A stretch of DNA of 64,000 nucleotides from Anthonomus grandis grandis (GCF_022605725.1 NC_065548.1:4621644-4685643), one strand, 5' to 3'; shown: positions 36,277 through 47,545, numbered from the stretch's first letter. A program made the numbers and translations. The notes: generated by a model from the sequence alone, not told the origin.

Positions 36277-36952
36277 CTGAAGATGAATATATGCCCAATT
36301 TATCACCCCCGCCAATAGAAGAAGAAAGACACTGTCTAAACACACAGTACTGATTCTCTAGTGTATAGAAGTCTGGGAACGACTAGACTTTTGAGAGACA
36401 CTGTATGTTTTTTATGTAGATATATTTTTAAAATGCTCTTTATAGTTTTAAGTTCAATATAATATAAGAATCCCTAAAGACTGTTGGATTTACAGGAATG
36501 TGCTTGTGCTAAGTTATTTTTCTTCGTTTGTTACATATTTCTTCTATGTAAATATTTTTTATGTTTTATAAGAATTGATTTCGAGAAAGGTTTTTGAAGC
36601 CAAACTTATATTAATTTGTAGGACTATATTATTACGTTGTTCCTATAATTATTTACTGTTGATTTTTTATTTTTTGTTTGAACCTTAATATTTTTTTTAA
36701 TATAATATTTCATACATTTGTTATGTTAAAACTTTGTTTAAACATAATTAAATAATGATTTATAGAAAAAAATTGTATTATTTTTTATGTAGGCCCATTT
36801 AAAAAGAAAATAACTATAAGTATGTGTAGATACATATATTATAATACATAGGTAGGTATGTTTTTTATAAAATATCTTATAAAAAATATGTAGGTATGTA
36901 TCTATAATATATTTTTAAAGATGCTATTTTATTGATTAATAATGTTTAATAA

Positions 36953-37321
36953 GGATCAATTATTATGCTTCAAAAATATATTACCTATCCCAAAAATAAT
37001 GTATATAATAGTTAACGAATGTTTGCAAAAATTTAAACTTATAATTTTATATCTACAAATTAACAGAAAAATTAAAACCGGAAGCTGGCCTATTTTTTTA
37101 TATTATTTGTAGAATAAAATTATAAAACTACTTTCTTGAAAAAATTTTATTACCAGCTATTATTACATCATGTTTTAAAGTACATAATATTTTTGGAGCA
37201 ATAAAAATTTATATCTACTCTTAAGGATATAATAAATAATTAAATATTTTCTTAAGAGTAGATCTAAATTATTATTGCTCCAAACATATAATATAACATA
37301 TTTTTGGAGCATAATTGATCC
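36953..37321. repeat. Nested palindromes: outer GGATCAATTATNATGC arms, inner 100-bp hairpin
   Basis: GGATCAATTATTATGCTTCA at 36954 is inverted at about 37300-37321. Inside, TTTTGGAGCAATAAAAATTT with ATCTACTCTTAAG (37190-37225) pairs with CTTAAGAGTAGAT and ATTATTGCTCCAAA (37252-37286). It looks like one or two miniature inverted-repeat elements, with no coding sequence. Confidence 0.6.
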
Positions 37322-37371
37322 GTATTATTTAGAATTATTTAAAAAATTGACACCCTTAAAAATATATTATA

Positions 37372-38200
37372 TTAGGGTGTCCGCAGAAAGAATATCGAAA
37401 CGCATCTATAACTTTTTTTAGGTTAATTTTTTTTTGGTTAAGGTAATTTTCGTAGTAGCTTTTGGCGTTGCATCTAATGGTGTCATGCGTTTTACCTTAT
37501 TGATGACATTTAAGGTTATTTCAAGGCCATATTCGATTTTTTAAGTGGAACACCATATTTTTTATTATTTTTTTGAATTTAGCATAAAATTACAAGAATT
37601 TGGATGTACCATATGCCATACTTTTATTCAACTGTTTTTAAGATACAGGCAGTTGAACTTTTAATGACTTGAAGAGGCTCTAGAGCCAATACTATAATGA
37701 AAAAACGGATTTCACTTTGCTATCTTAACTTTTTAATATCCATCTTTTAAGATGCATGACACCTGTCAAAATCTTTGACAGATATTTTTGACGGGTGTCA
37801 TATTTGACATGTATATTAAAAGATAAATATTGGAAAGTTAAGATAGGAAAGCGAAATTCGTTTTTCTCTATCTTTAATAGAATTGGCTCTGGAGCCTCTT
37901 AAAGTCATTAAAAGTGCAATTTTCAACTCCCTGTATCTTAAAAACACTTAAATAAAAGTATGGCATGTGAAACATTAAAATTCTTGTAATTTTATGCTAA
38001 ATTAAAAAAATTATAAAAAATATGTCCAGTTAAAAAATCGAATATGACCTTGAAATAATCTTAAATGTCATTGATAAGGTCAAACGCATGACACCAATAG
38101 ATGCAATGCCAAAAGCTACTACGAAAATGACCATAACTTAAAGACAAATTAACCTAAAAAAAGTTATAGACGTGTCTCGATACTTTCTAGACACCCTGTA
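37372..38200. mobile_element. Foldback element, two ~400-bp arms
   Basis: The left arm from AGGGTGTCCGCAGAAAGAAT is the reverse complement of the right arm ending CTTTCTAGACACCCTGTA. Pairing continues through GGTGTCATGCGTTT and TTCGATTTTTTAA to a small loop near 37790 with TTTGACAGATA. TA lies outside both ends. There is no coding capacity. The terminal CAGGGTGTC is like that of many insect TA-targeting elements, so a Tc1/mariner-type helper is likely. Confidence 0.85.
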
Positions 38201-38746
38201 TACCTATTTCTTATTTTGGCAACTATTGCCAAAATGCCATAGTATTAAAACAAGATTCTAGTGCTTTTGACTCAAAATATTAGAAGCCTTATATCAAACT
38301 CACAGTTACTGGGCGAAAAGAATGGGCTTTTGAGATAAGATTCTTGAACTTTGGAACAAGTCTCTTGGAGTTTGTAAGAAATGCTCTCATACTTTTGCTA
38401 AAAGTATCGGGAGCTTACTGCAAGATTCTAATTATTTTCGATAATATATTTAAGTTCTTATAAGAAGAAACGACTTCTATCGCATAAAATATTTAGGTTT
38501 TAAGACAAGTATTTAGAGATTTATACAAAAACCATATATTTTCGTCACCAAACCAGAAGATCTTAAAAGAAATTATTTATATTTTATATGAAGTTCATAT
38601 GTATTTAGAGTAAAAGAAGTTTTTGAATTATATCAAGGAAAGTGCATCCTTGCCGCAAATCGGCCATTCGTTTGGCATATATCAAGTCCGCGCCGGCTTT
38701 GAGATAATGCGGTGCGCATTAATAGCAAAGTATCCTTTTTTCAGTG

Positions 38747-39305
38747 TTCTTGGGCGCCGATTCACCCCGAGAAATCCACTGTTTTGACTGCTGTTTGGTC
38801 TCCGGCGTGTTGTGGTGGATCCACGTTTCGTCCACGGTGACGAAACGACGCAAAAATTCGTCCATATTGCGGTTGAATAACGCCAAACACTCCTGGGAAA
38901 TTGTCACACGGTTGCGTTTGTGGTCGATTGTGAGCAAACGCGGCACCCATCTTGAGGAAAGTTTTCTCATAGTCAAATGATCATTCAAAATTGAAACTAC
39001 TGAACCATGTGAGATGCCTATGGCTTCCACAATCTCTCCCACTTTCAATCTCCGATCGGCTAAAACCATATCGTGAATTTTTTCGATTGTTTTGGATGTA
39101 GACACCTCAACTGGGCGTCCAGAACGTTCGGCATCTTGTACGGCCACATCGAAATTCAGTAAACCACTTCTTTACCATGTCAATGGATGGTGCATCCATA
39201 ACAGTCCCCATAACATTTATCAAGCTTAGCCTTGGTTTGAGTGATGTTTTTTTTCCGTAAAAAATAATGCTTAATGAGCTCACGAAATTCACTTTTTTCC
39301 ATTTT
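38747..39305 (-). pseudogene. mariner transposase, N-terminal part (HTH and first catalytic D)
   Basis: It begins at an MEKSEF-like start near 39303. After two frameshifts (around 39200 and 39140) it continues as DAERSGRPVEV, then the second helix-turn-helix (IEKIHDMVLADRRLKVGEIV, SHGSVVSI), LSSRWVPRLL, and VTVDETWIHH with the first catalytic aspartate. It stops at SAPKN, where the CACTG element starts. The two N-terminal frameshifts mean it was probably dead independently of the insertion. Confidence 0.85.
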
Positions 39306-39469
39306 CTTCTCAAAACGAGTGGTAGTCTGCTATCAACAGCTGTCAAACATAAACTAAATGACGCAGCTTGTTCAAATTTTGACAGGCGTCAACTGACAGT
39401 TCTGAGTTGCCATTTCCATTAAAGGGCGGGAAATTCAAAAAGTCACGGACTTATTGACCCGCCCTCGTA

Positions 39470-40149
39470 TTTTGATCTCAATTACGTCTCGAGTTTTACT
39501 CTTTCTTTTAATAACATTTGACTCCTGGGTTAAATTAAATTAATATTAGATGCATTTTATAGGTAATTTTTGATTAACCAGTGCTGCCAGATCTACTGAA
39601 AAAAGATCTAAAGATCTGCTAAATACTGACCACTTTTCTTGGTTTTTTAATATATCAACTTTGCAAGACTGAACGGGAGCGTGTCGTATTCCAGAGACCC
39701 TAAATTTGCACCGGGTCCTTTATTTTACATAATATTTATGTAATAAAATTAAAAACAGCAGTTTTCAAAAGTTGGATTTTTTTGACGTAAAAATGACAGT
39801 TGAAAATTCAAAATGGCGGAGTATCCTCGTCTTTAAAAATCATTAAAATTGACGCAAAAATTATAGCCGGAACTGTCAAAATAGCAAGAAAGGTTACCTG
39901 GAATTCACGTATCTCCATCTTATCTTTAAACTCAAAATTGGGACAAAAATAATATTTTTTTAATTTTTTGAAAAACCACCAAAAATACCCTCTATACTGT
40001 ACAAAAATCTTGCAATTTTTTAATTATCAAAAAAACCTAAAATTTCCAACTTTATGTGCCACAAAACCAATAAATAATAATAACAAAATAATATAATAAT
40101 GTATATACAGTACACCAACAAATCGGCCTACCTGGTGCACAAGGTAGAA
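39470..40149. other. Unassigned AT-rich stretch; no gene recognised
   Basis: No reading frame with recognisable motif and no clear repeat were found. It lies between the mariner right end and the second copy of the 33000 repeat. Confidence 0.4.
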
Positions 40150-40272
40150 TATTGGCTAAACCAAACCATATTCAGCGACAATGTCACAGGCCTATCGAAA
40201 CTCCGAAGATACCGTAACAAAATACAGCGTCTATATCCGTATGAATAAAGTTGTCACCATAAAAAAACTCGA
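40150..40272 (+). repeat. Direct repeat copy 2 (partner 33000-33122)
   Basis: GGCCTATCGAAACTCCGAAG, ATACCGTAACAAAATACAGC and CTATATCCGTATGAATAAAG align with copy 1. The sequence diverges completely on both sides. Confidence 0.7.
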
Positions 40273-40374
40273 AATTTGTTATTTAAACAAAAGAAACTTT
40301 CGAAATGGGTCAAAAAGGAACTTAATCGAACGTCAGACCGAACCGAAAGTAAAACAAACGTACGGACTCGGTTC

Positions 40375-40760
40375 TATTTCAATGCCTCTCGCCATGCGGG
40401 TGACGTCACGCCGGAATGTTACGTCAAGTCGAATTCTCTCTCATTGGTCCGGTTAAGTAGGCTCGACTTAAGCCGATACAATGTTGCCATAACCCGTAGA
40501 ACCGATAAAAATCAGTAATATAGTGAACACACGCAACCTGATGCAACATTCCCAAGACTGAAAACTTCGTTTCTAATTTAAGGTCATGATGGTGCAATAA
40601 TCGTTTGGACCTAATTAATATTGTAAATATTTTTTTTTAAGTTGAAAGGGTGTGATTTCTCGAGAAGCAAAACAAATTGATACTAACAGATGACGTCAAA
40701 GCTGTTATCTGTTGAATGTAAAAAGTAACAGGAACAGTGTGAAAATACCGTAAAGTTTAT
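40375..40760. promoter_or_regulatory. CpG-richer patch with CRE-like TGACGTCA sites
   Basis: TGACGTCA occurs at 40401-40408 and 40691-40698, TTACGTCA at 40419-40426, and an inverted CCAAT box (ATTGG) near 40444. Local GC and CpG content is above the surroundings. These features are compatible with a CREB/ATF-responsive promoter, but no transcript start or gene follows that I can recognise. It could equally be part of an unidentified transposon. Confidence 0.3.
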
Positions 40761-41224
40761 TTTTGAAATGTGCGCGAGTGTCATGTGGTGGATTAACGAT
40801 TGTATGCACAGATCCAAATTAATTTGTTTAAACAAAAAAAAGAGTTAAGATGCTTTGGATGTTTTGTTTTCCAGGTGTCTAAGTTTACTGCTTCATACAA
40901 TCTAAAGAAATCATGCTTTCACGATTTCTATATGGTTTATTGAAACGTTTTCTGGTCATGGGTGTATGCTCTGGAAAACACGTAATGACAAACTTGTTTT
41001 CTATCTAACACTGAACAAAGTTATGCTCCTCGTCTGGATTATTGAGAAACCAGGACACTGAGGCAGTAATTAAAGAGCGAAATGGGGTAGAGAATTGAAG
41101 AAATTATTACTGATTTATTACTCATCAAATAGTAAGATGAATTTGAGCAAGTAGACCTTAACCACGTGAGCAACATTGTCCCCTGTGTTCTCCTGAGACA
41201 CAACCGAAAAATTATAAATAAACC
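40761..41224. other. Unassigned stretch; no gene recognised
   Basis: Nothing with a recognisable motif was seen on either strand. Confidence 0.35.
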
Positions 41225-41480
41225 AGAATCGTGTATCCTTCTTCTTCTCAATGAAAACCAAGAAGACCTCCAGGTTGTTTACTATCCTGTTTGGAACAAA
41301 AATTGATAGAGTCAAAGACCTTAGACAGATAACTAATGTAAGAGATATCTATTGTTGCAATAAACTAGAATTTTCCATCCTTTTTCTACTCAATGAAAAC
41401 CATCAAGACTTCCAAAGGTTTTACTATACTCTTTGGAAGAAAATTGATTGAGTCAAAGGCCTTAGAAAGATCAAAAATCG
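41225..41480 (-). pseudogene. Two short copies of a LINE reverse-transcriptase segment
   Basis: The minus strand reads LSKAFDSINF near 41445-41475 and a diverged KVFDSINF near 41305-41325. Each is followed by a similar LEV-MVFIE stretch. The ~145-bp duplication contains the KAFD box (first catalytic aspartate region) of a LINE reverse transcriptase. Confidence 0.5.
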
Positions 41481-41689
41481 AATATGGGGGTTTTGAATTA
41501 CATAAGACCCTTATCGAGGTCTTTTTTTTATATAAGTCATCTTATGCAAGATGTGTCGCAAAATATTGAACTAAGGTTATATGAATATGGGTCTGAAAAA
41601 GCATTTTTCTTTGAGTCACAGGGTTTTTTGTTTTTAGTTTTTTTGTTGTCAGGGGTGTATATGCCCCAAGGCTAGAAAATTGATTATTT

Positions 41690-42040
41690 TTATGCAAGAA
41701 ATTACATTTATAACACATTAACGCTGATTTCTCAATTGTAAAAAATTATTGGAAAAAAGCGGTTAAATAGGTATTCAATGACTTTTTTTAGACGCAGCTA
41801 TGATCCAGTTTTCAAGTCCTTAACTCTCATAGTTTCAAAAATATGACCATTTTATCGCTTAAAATCTAATTTTTTTAAAATATTTTTTTCCAAATTCTGA
41901 CGATAATATTTCAATTTTTGTAAATTTTTGGAAAAAATGCCGAGACATGTATCCAATGATTTTATTAGAGGAAGTTGTGTTCCAATTTTCAAATCTCTAC
42001 CTTCCTTGGTTGCAGAGATATAAGCATTTTATCACTCAGG
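41690..42040. repeat. Diverged flank of satellite C2
   Basis: Two degenerate ~200-bp units (TTGGAAAAAAGCGG and TTGGAAAAAATGCC, followed by TTCAATGACTTT or TCCAATGATTTT and ATCCAGTTTTCAAGTC-like or TTCCAATTTTCAAATC-like blocks) precede the regular array. This is the usual pattern at a decaying array edge. Confidence 0.45.
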
Positions 42041-45000
42041 TAAATGCCCAAAAAGAGGTAAAACGAGCACTTTTCCACATTCTACCGCATTTCAATCTTC
42101 GGTAACATTCAGGATCGACTTAAAATTATTATTTTCAGACGTGATTATGATCTTTACAGACGAGGAAGGTCATTTCTTAGCGATCGTCAATGATTCTTAA
42201 GGCTCAGGTGTCTTTAAATACCCAAAAAGAGGTAAAAAGTGCACTTTTGCACATTCTACGGCATTTCAATCTTTGATAACATTCAGGATCAACTTGAAAT
42301 TATGCTTTTCAGACGTGATTATGATCTTTACAGACGAGGAAAATCATTTCTTAGCGATAGTCAATAAGTTTTAGGACCCAAGTGTGTTTAAATACCCAAA
42401 AAGAGGTAAAAAGTGTAATTTTTAACTTTCTACCGCATTTCAGTCTTCGGCAACATTCAGGATCGACTTGAAATTATTATTTTCAGACGTGATTATAATC
42501 TTTACAGACGAGGAAGATCATTTCTTAGCGATCGTCAATGATTCTTAGGACCCAGGTGTGTTTAAATACCCAAAAGAGGTAAAAAGTGCACTTGTTCACT
42601 TTCTACCGCATTATAGTCTTCGGTAACATTCACGATCGACTTGAAATTATTATTTTCAGACGTGATTATGATCTTTACAGACGAGGAAGATCATTTCTTA
42701 GCGATCGTCCATGATTCTTAGGACCCAAGTGTGTTTAAATACCCAAAAAGAGGTAAAAAGTGCACTTTTTCACATTCTACCGCATTTCAAAATTTGGTAA
42801 CATTTAGGATCGACCTGAAATTATTATTTTTTGACGTGATTATGATCTTTACAGACGAGGAAGATCGTTTCTCGGCAATCGTCAATGATTTTTAAAGCCC
42901 AGGTGCGTTTAAACACCCAAAAAGAGGTAAAAAGTGCACTTTTTCACTTTCTACCGCATTTCAATCTTTGGTAACACTCAGGATCAACTTGAAATTACTC
43001 TTTTCTAACGTAATTATGATCTTTACAGACGAGAAAGATGATTTCTTAGCGATCGCCAATGATTCTTAGGACCCAGGTGGGTTTAAACACCCAAAAAGAG
43101 GTAAAAAGTGCACTTTTTCATTTTCTACCGCATTTCAGTCTTCGGTAACATTCATGATCGACTTAAAATTATTATTTTCAGACGTGATTATGATCTTTAT
43201 AGACGAGGAAGATCATTTCTTAGCGATCGTCCATGATTCTTAGGACCCAAGTGTGTTTAAATACCCAAAAAGAGGTAAAAAGTGCACTTTTCCACATTCT
43301 ACCGCATTTCAATCTTTGGTAACATTCAGAATCAACTTGAAATTACTCTTTTCAGACGTGATTATGATCTTTATAGACGAGAAAGATGATTTCTTAGCGA
43401 TCGCCAATGATTCTTAGGACCCAGGTGGGTTTAAACACCCAAAAAGAGGTAAAAAGTGCACTTTTTCATTTTCTACCGCATTTCAGTCTTCGGTAACATT
43501 CAGGATCGACTTAAAATTATTACTTTCAGACGTGATTATGATCTTTATAGACGAGGAAGATCATTTCTTAGCGATCGTCAATGATTCTTAGGACCCAGGT
43601 GTGTTTAAATACCCAAAAGAGGTAAAAAGTGCACTTTTTCACTTTCTACCGCATTTCAGTCTTCGGCAACATTCAGGATCGACTTGAAATTATTATTTTC
43701 AGACGTGATTATGATCTTTACAGACGAGGAAGGTCATTTTTTCGCGATCGTCAATGATTCTTAGTACCCAGGTGTGTTTAAATACCCAAAAAGAGGTAAA
43801 AAGTGTAATTTTTAACTTTCTACCGCATTTCAGTCTTCGACAACATTCAGGATCGACTTGAAATTATTATTTTCAGACGTGATTATGATCTTTACAGACG
43901 AGGACGATCATTTCTTGGCGATCGTCAATGATTCTTAGGACCCAAGTGTGTTTAAATACCCAAAAAGAGGTAAAAAGTGCACTTTTTCATTTTCTACCGC
44001 ATTTCAGTCTTCGGTAACATTCAGGATCGACTTAAAATTATTATTTTCAGACGTGATTATGATCTTTATAGACGAGGAAGATCATTTCTTAGCGATCGTC
44101 AATGATTCTTAGGACCCAGGTGTGTTTAAATACCCAAAAGAGGTAAAAAGTGCACTTTTTCACTTTCTACCGCATTTCAGTCTTCGGCAACATTCAGGAT
44201 CGACTTAAAATTATTATTTTCAGACGTGATTATGATCTTTATAGACGAGGAAGATCATTTCTTAGCGATCGTCAATGATTTTTAGGACCCAGGTGTGTTT
44301 AAATACCCAAAAAGACGTAAAAAGTGCACTTTTTCACTTTCTACTGCATTTCAATCTTTGATAACATTCAGGATCAACTTGAAATTACTCTTTTCTAACG
44401 TAATTATGACCTTTACAGACGAAAAAGATGATTTCTTAGCGATCGCCAATGATTCTTAGGACCCAGGTGGGTTTAAATACCCAAAAACAGGGAAAAAATG
44501 CACTTTTTCACTTTCTACCGCATTTCAGTCTTCGACAACATTCAGGATCGACTTGAAATTATTATTTTCAGACGTGATTATGATCTTTACAGACGAGGAA
44601 GATCATTTCTTAGCGATCGTCCATGATTCTTAGGACCCAGGTGTGTTTAAATACCCAAAAAGAGGTAAAAAGTGCACTTTTTCACATTCTACCGCATTTC
44701 AGTCTTCGGCAACATTCACGATCGACTTGAAATTATTATTTTCAGACGTGATTATGATCTTTACAGACGAGGAAGGTCATTTCTTAGCGATCGTCAATAA
44801 TTTTTAGGACGCAGGTGTCTTAAATACCCAAAAAGAGGTAAAAAATGCACTTTTTCACTCTCTACCGCATTTCAATCTTTGATAACATTCAGGATCGACT
44901 TGAAATTACTCTTTTCTGACGTGATTATGATCTTTACAGACGACGAAGGTCATTTCTAAGCGATCGCCAATGATTCTTAGGACCCAGGTGGGTTTAAATA

Positions 45001-45110
45001 CCCAAAAAAAGGTAAAAAGCGCACTTTTTTCACTTTCTACCGCATGTCAGCCTTCGGTTATATTCAGGATCGACTTGAAATTATGCTTTTCCGGTGTGTT
45101 TATTATCGGT
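42040..45110. repeat. Satellite C2: ~173-bp monomers, ~18 copies
   Basis: The consensus contains ACCCAAAAAGAGGTAAAAAG, TTTCTACCGCATTTCAGTC, AACATTCAGGATCGACTTG, TTTTCAGACGTGATTATGA, TCTTTACAGACGAGGAAGAT and TTAGCGATCGTCAATGATT. The GAGGTAAA block recurs at 42055, 42228, 42403, 42575 and onward at ~173 bp. Variant pairs repeat every second monomer around 43080 and 43430, hinting at dimer-level homogenisation. Each monomer has an acceptor-like TTATTATTTTCAG, but no sustained frame. The right edge (44990-45110) is diverged. Confidence 0.95.
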
Positions 45111-46523
45111 ACAGACGTACAGATTCAAAAATATTCAAATTCCAAGGCAATTTTTTCCATTTTTGAAAGAAAGGATCTTTGGTTAAGGATACAACAAAAC
45201 TTTGAAGTCAATCACTTTAGAAAGTTCTAATGCCCTTAATTAGACAAACTGGCGATTTAAGTAGTAAAGTTGATTCCACAAACAATTTCCGCTGATTCAC
45301 TTTATAAAACCAAAAAAGAAAAAAAAATCGACCTTTAGTCAAGGCTCTACCTACCTATTCAAGGGAGAAAATAGACCGCGTCTGTATTTACATTGAATAC
45401 CAATACAATAATTAAGCTATTCAGGATTTTAACGTAATTCACGTTAATTACCATAACAAACAATCGCTTAGACTTTCGAAATTTATCGGAAAACCCAAAT
45501 ATATCACACCTGTTTACTAAAAATACGAATCGTAGTATATGGCAAGTCACAAGCTCGTGAGGTCACAATGAGATAAATCGCTATAGCAAAAAAGTTATTT
45601 TGGGACTTTTCATTTGTAATTCGTTTGTTGTTTTTGGGATGGTTTTACGGGGCATTAGAAGGTGCTGAATTTTTCTATGACCTGCTCAATGTAATATTAT
45701 GGTGCAAGACTTAAAGAAAGTTGATTTAGCAGGGTTTTTTTAACCAAAAAAAGCTTTTAAGTAAGGGCAATAAATTGGATTGAAAATCAACCAATTAGGG
45801 ATGGGATAAGCAAGAGGGAATTTAATGGAAATCTGGAAGAGTTTCCTGAAATTTACCATTTTAGATAAATTTACGTTAAAAATAGCATTAAAATTTTAAT
45901 AAAATACGAATTTCCATTGGTTCTATGTTTTTTTGAATAACTTCTAATAGAAATGTGAAAAATACGAGATATAAAAAAATATATAGGGGATTGTAGTAAA
46001 ATATGTAGGGGTTCATAGACATTTGGTCTTCTTGACACAATAGTTTTCAAATTTGATTAAATTGCTGATTATTGAATTTATCATTTTCTCAATAGAAATC
46101 ACCTGTAGTATAAGGGTGAAAAATGGAAATATTGCCTATAGTATCGTGGTAAATATAAGAAATAAAATATATAGTAGCTCTTAATAAAATATGTCGGGGT
46201 TACTAGACATTTGGTAAATTTAAATAAATTCCTGAAAAATGGAAATATTCTCCGTACAATCTGTACGTATTTAGATATACAGGGTGTCATAAAAATATTC
46301 TGTATCAAGTATCAATTGATTTTTATTTAATGCAGAAGCTTGTATTTCTTATATATGTAGAATATATGAAATGTTTTATCTTTGAATGCGTCCTAACAGC
46401 GACTGCATCTGGGACAATACGATTTATTCAATAAATCAATATATTCTTTGTTGCCATTAAAATTAAATTTCTTGACAAAGCACTAAAAAAAAAAAATACA
46501 TACATATACAGTGCTTTTCTTTA

Positions 46524-47545
46524 ATTCACCCCCTCCCCCCTGTTTATTTTTTTGAACGGATCAATTCAAAATATTGAAACTTCAGGTAATGTAATTGATG
46601 AATTAATACTATGTTTTAAAGCAAAACTGACAGATGAAAATTTCAAGATGGCTGCTGGGCGCCATCTTGGGAAAAAAATTAAATGGAAAGGATGGTCTTG
46701 CGGCACATCATTTTAAAGCTCCTAACGAGTACTTTATAACCCTAGAATATAAATTCAATATCTTTCTTTACCTACTACATATTGTGAGGCCTTTATTCAT
46801 CGAACAAAATTTAACAGGGGAACTGTATTTGGATATGCTGGAAAATACTATTAACCCTCTAATCACCGCAACTGTCGAAATGAATCCTAATGAATTCGAT
46901 ATGGATATTGTATTCCAGCAAGATGGAGCTCTACCACACTGCTTCAGACAAGTTCGGAACTATTTAGATAACAATTTCCCCGGTCGTTGTATTGGCCGTC
47001 GAGGACCTGTGGAATGGCCAGCTCGCTCGCCAGATATGACACCTCTAGACTTTTTTTTTATGGGGCTATTTGAAGCAAAAGGTGCACGAAACTGAACCTG
47101 CTTCAGTATTGGATTTACGACAGAAAATAACGAATATTTGTAAATATATCGATGTTATTGTATTTGAAAATGTTCGGTGTGAAATTTCGGACCGACTGTT
47201 CTTGTGTCAAGAAATTCAAGACAACAATTTCCAGCATCTTCTCAATTGTACTCAATGTATTTATTCGATATATCAAGTTAAAGGTTTATGTATTCAGGTA
47301 ATTATTAAATGTAACACCATTTTGTAGTAGGTAAAGATATTAAATTTATCTTCTAGGGTTATAAAGTACTCGTCAGGAGCTTCAAAATGATATGCCACAA
47401 AACCACCTTTTCCATTTAATGTTTTTTTCCAAGATGGCGCCCAGCAGCCATGTTGACATTTTCATCTGTCAATCCTGCTTTAAAACATAGTATTCATTCA
47501 TCAATTGCATTACCTCAAGTTTGAAAGAGGGGGGGGGGGTCACTA
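46524..47545 (+). mobile_element. ~1.0-kb DNA transposon with ~230-bp inverted termini
   Basis: The left arm (ACTTCAGGTAATGTAATTGA, TACTATGTTTTAAAGC, AAGATGGCTGCTGGGCGCCA, CCTAACGAGTACTTTATAAC) is inverted at 47335-47530. Both ends finish in a pyrimidine or purine run (CCCCCTCCCCCC / GGGGGGGGGG). A shortened transposase lies between the arms. Confidence 0.75.
46780..47260 (+). pseudogene. Shortened transposase of the 46.5-kb element
   Basis: The frame reads LTGELYLDMLENTINPLI, then VFQQDGALPHCFRQVRNYLD with the second catalytic aspartate, then NNFPGRCIGRRGPVEWPARS, DMTPLDFF with the third block. After a one-base frameshift in a T-run near 47055 it reads VHETEPASVLDLRQKI. The N-terminal half (HTH and first catalytic residue) is absent, replaced by terminal repeat sequence that is open by chance from 46634. 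It belongs to the same family as the fragments at 2441, 14615 and 20985-22760. It is non-autonomous. Confidence 0.75.

Larger units (their letters stand above)
34406..38746. mobile_element. 4.3-kb transposon with CACTGAAAAAA termini inserted in mariner; carries a spliced gene
   Basis: The left end CACTGAAAAAAATATCTGG and the inverted right end CACTGAAAAAAGGATACTTTG share an 11-base terminal repeat. TT flanks both sides (34404-34405 and 38747-38748) inside the mariner frame. CACTR termini with 2-3 bp duplications are the mark of the CMC (CACTA/Mirage/Chapaev) group. That assignment is inference because no transposase is visible. The interior holds a three-exon gene (34835-36276), an (AGT)n run near 35690, nested palindromes (36953-37321) and a complete foldback element (37372-38200). 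Confidence 0.75.
33851..39467 (-). mobile_element. mariner element (SETMAR-type relative) split by a 4.3-kb insertion
   Basis: Perfect outer termini CGAGGGCGGGTCAATAAGTC are present as an inverted repeat at 33851 and 39448-39467, flanked by TA on each side (33849-33850 and 39468-39469). Without the inserted sequence and its duplicated TT the element would be about 1274 bp, the normal size for mariner. The transposase runs on the minus strand. Confidence 0.9.
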
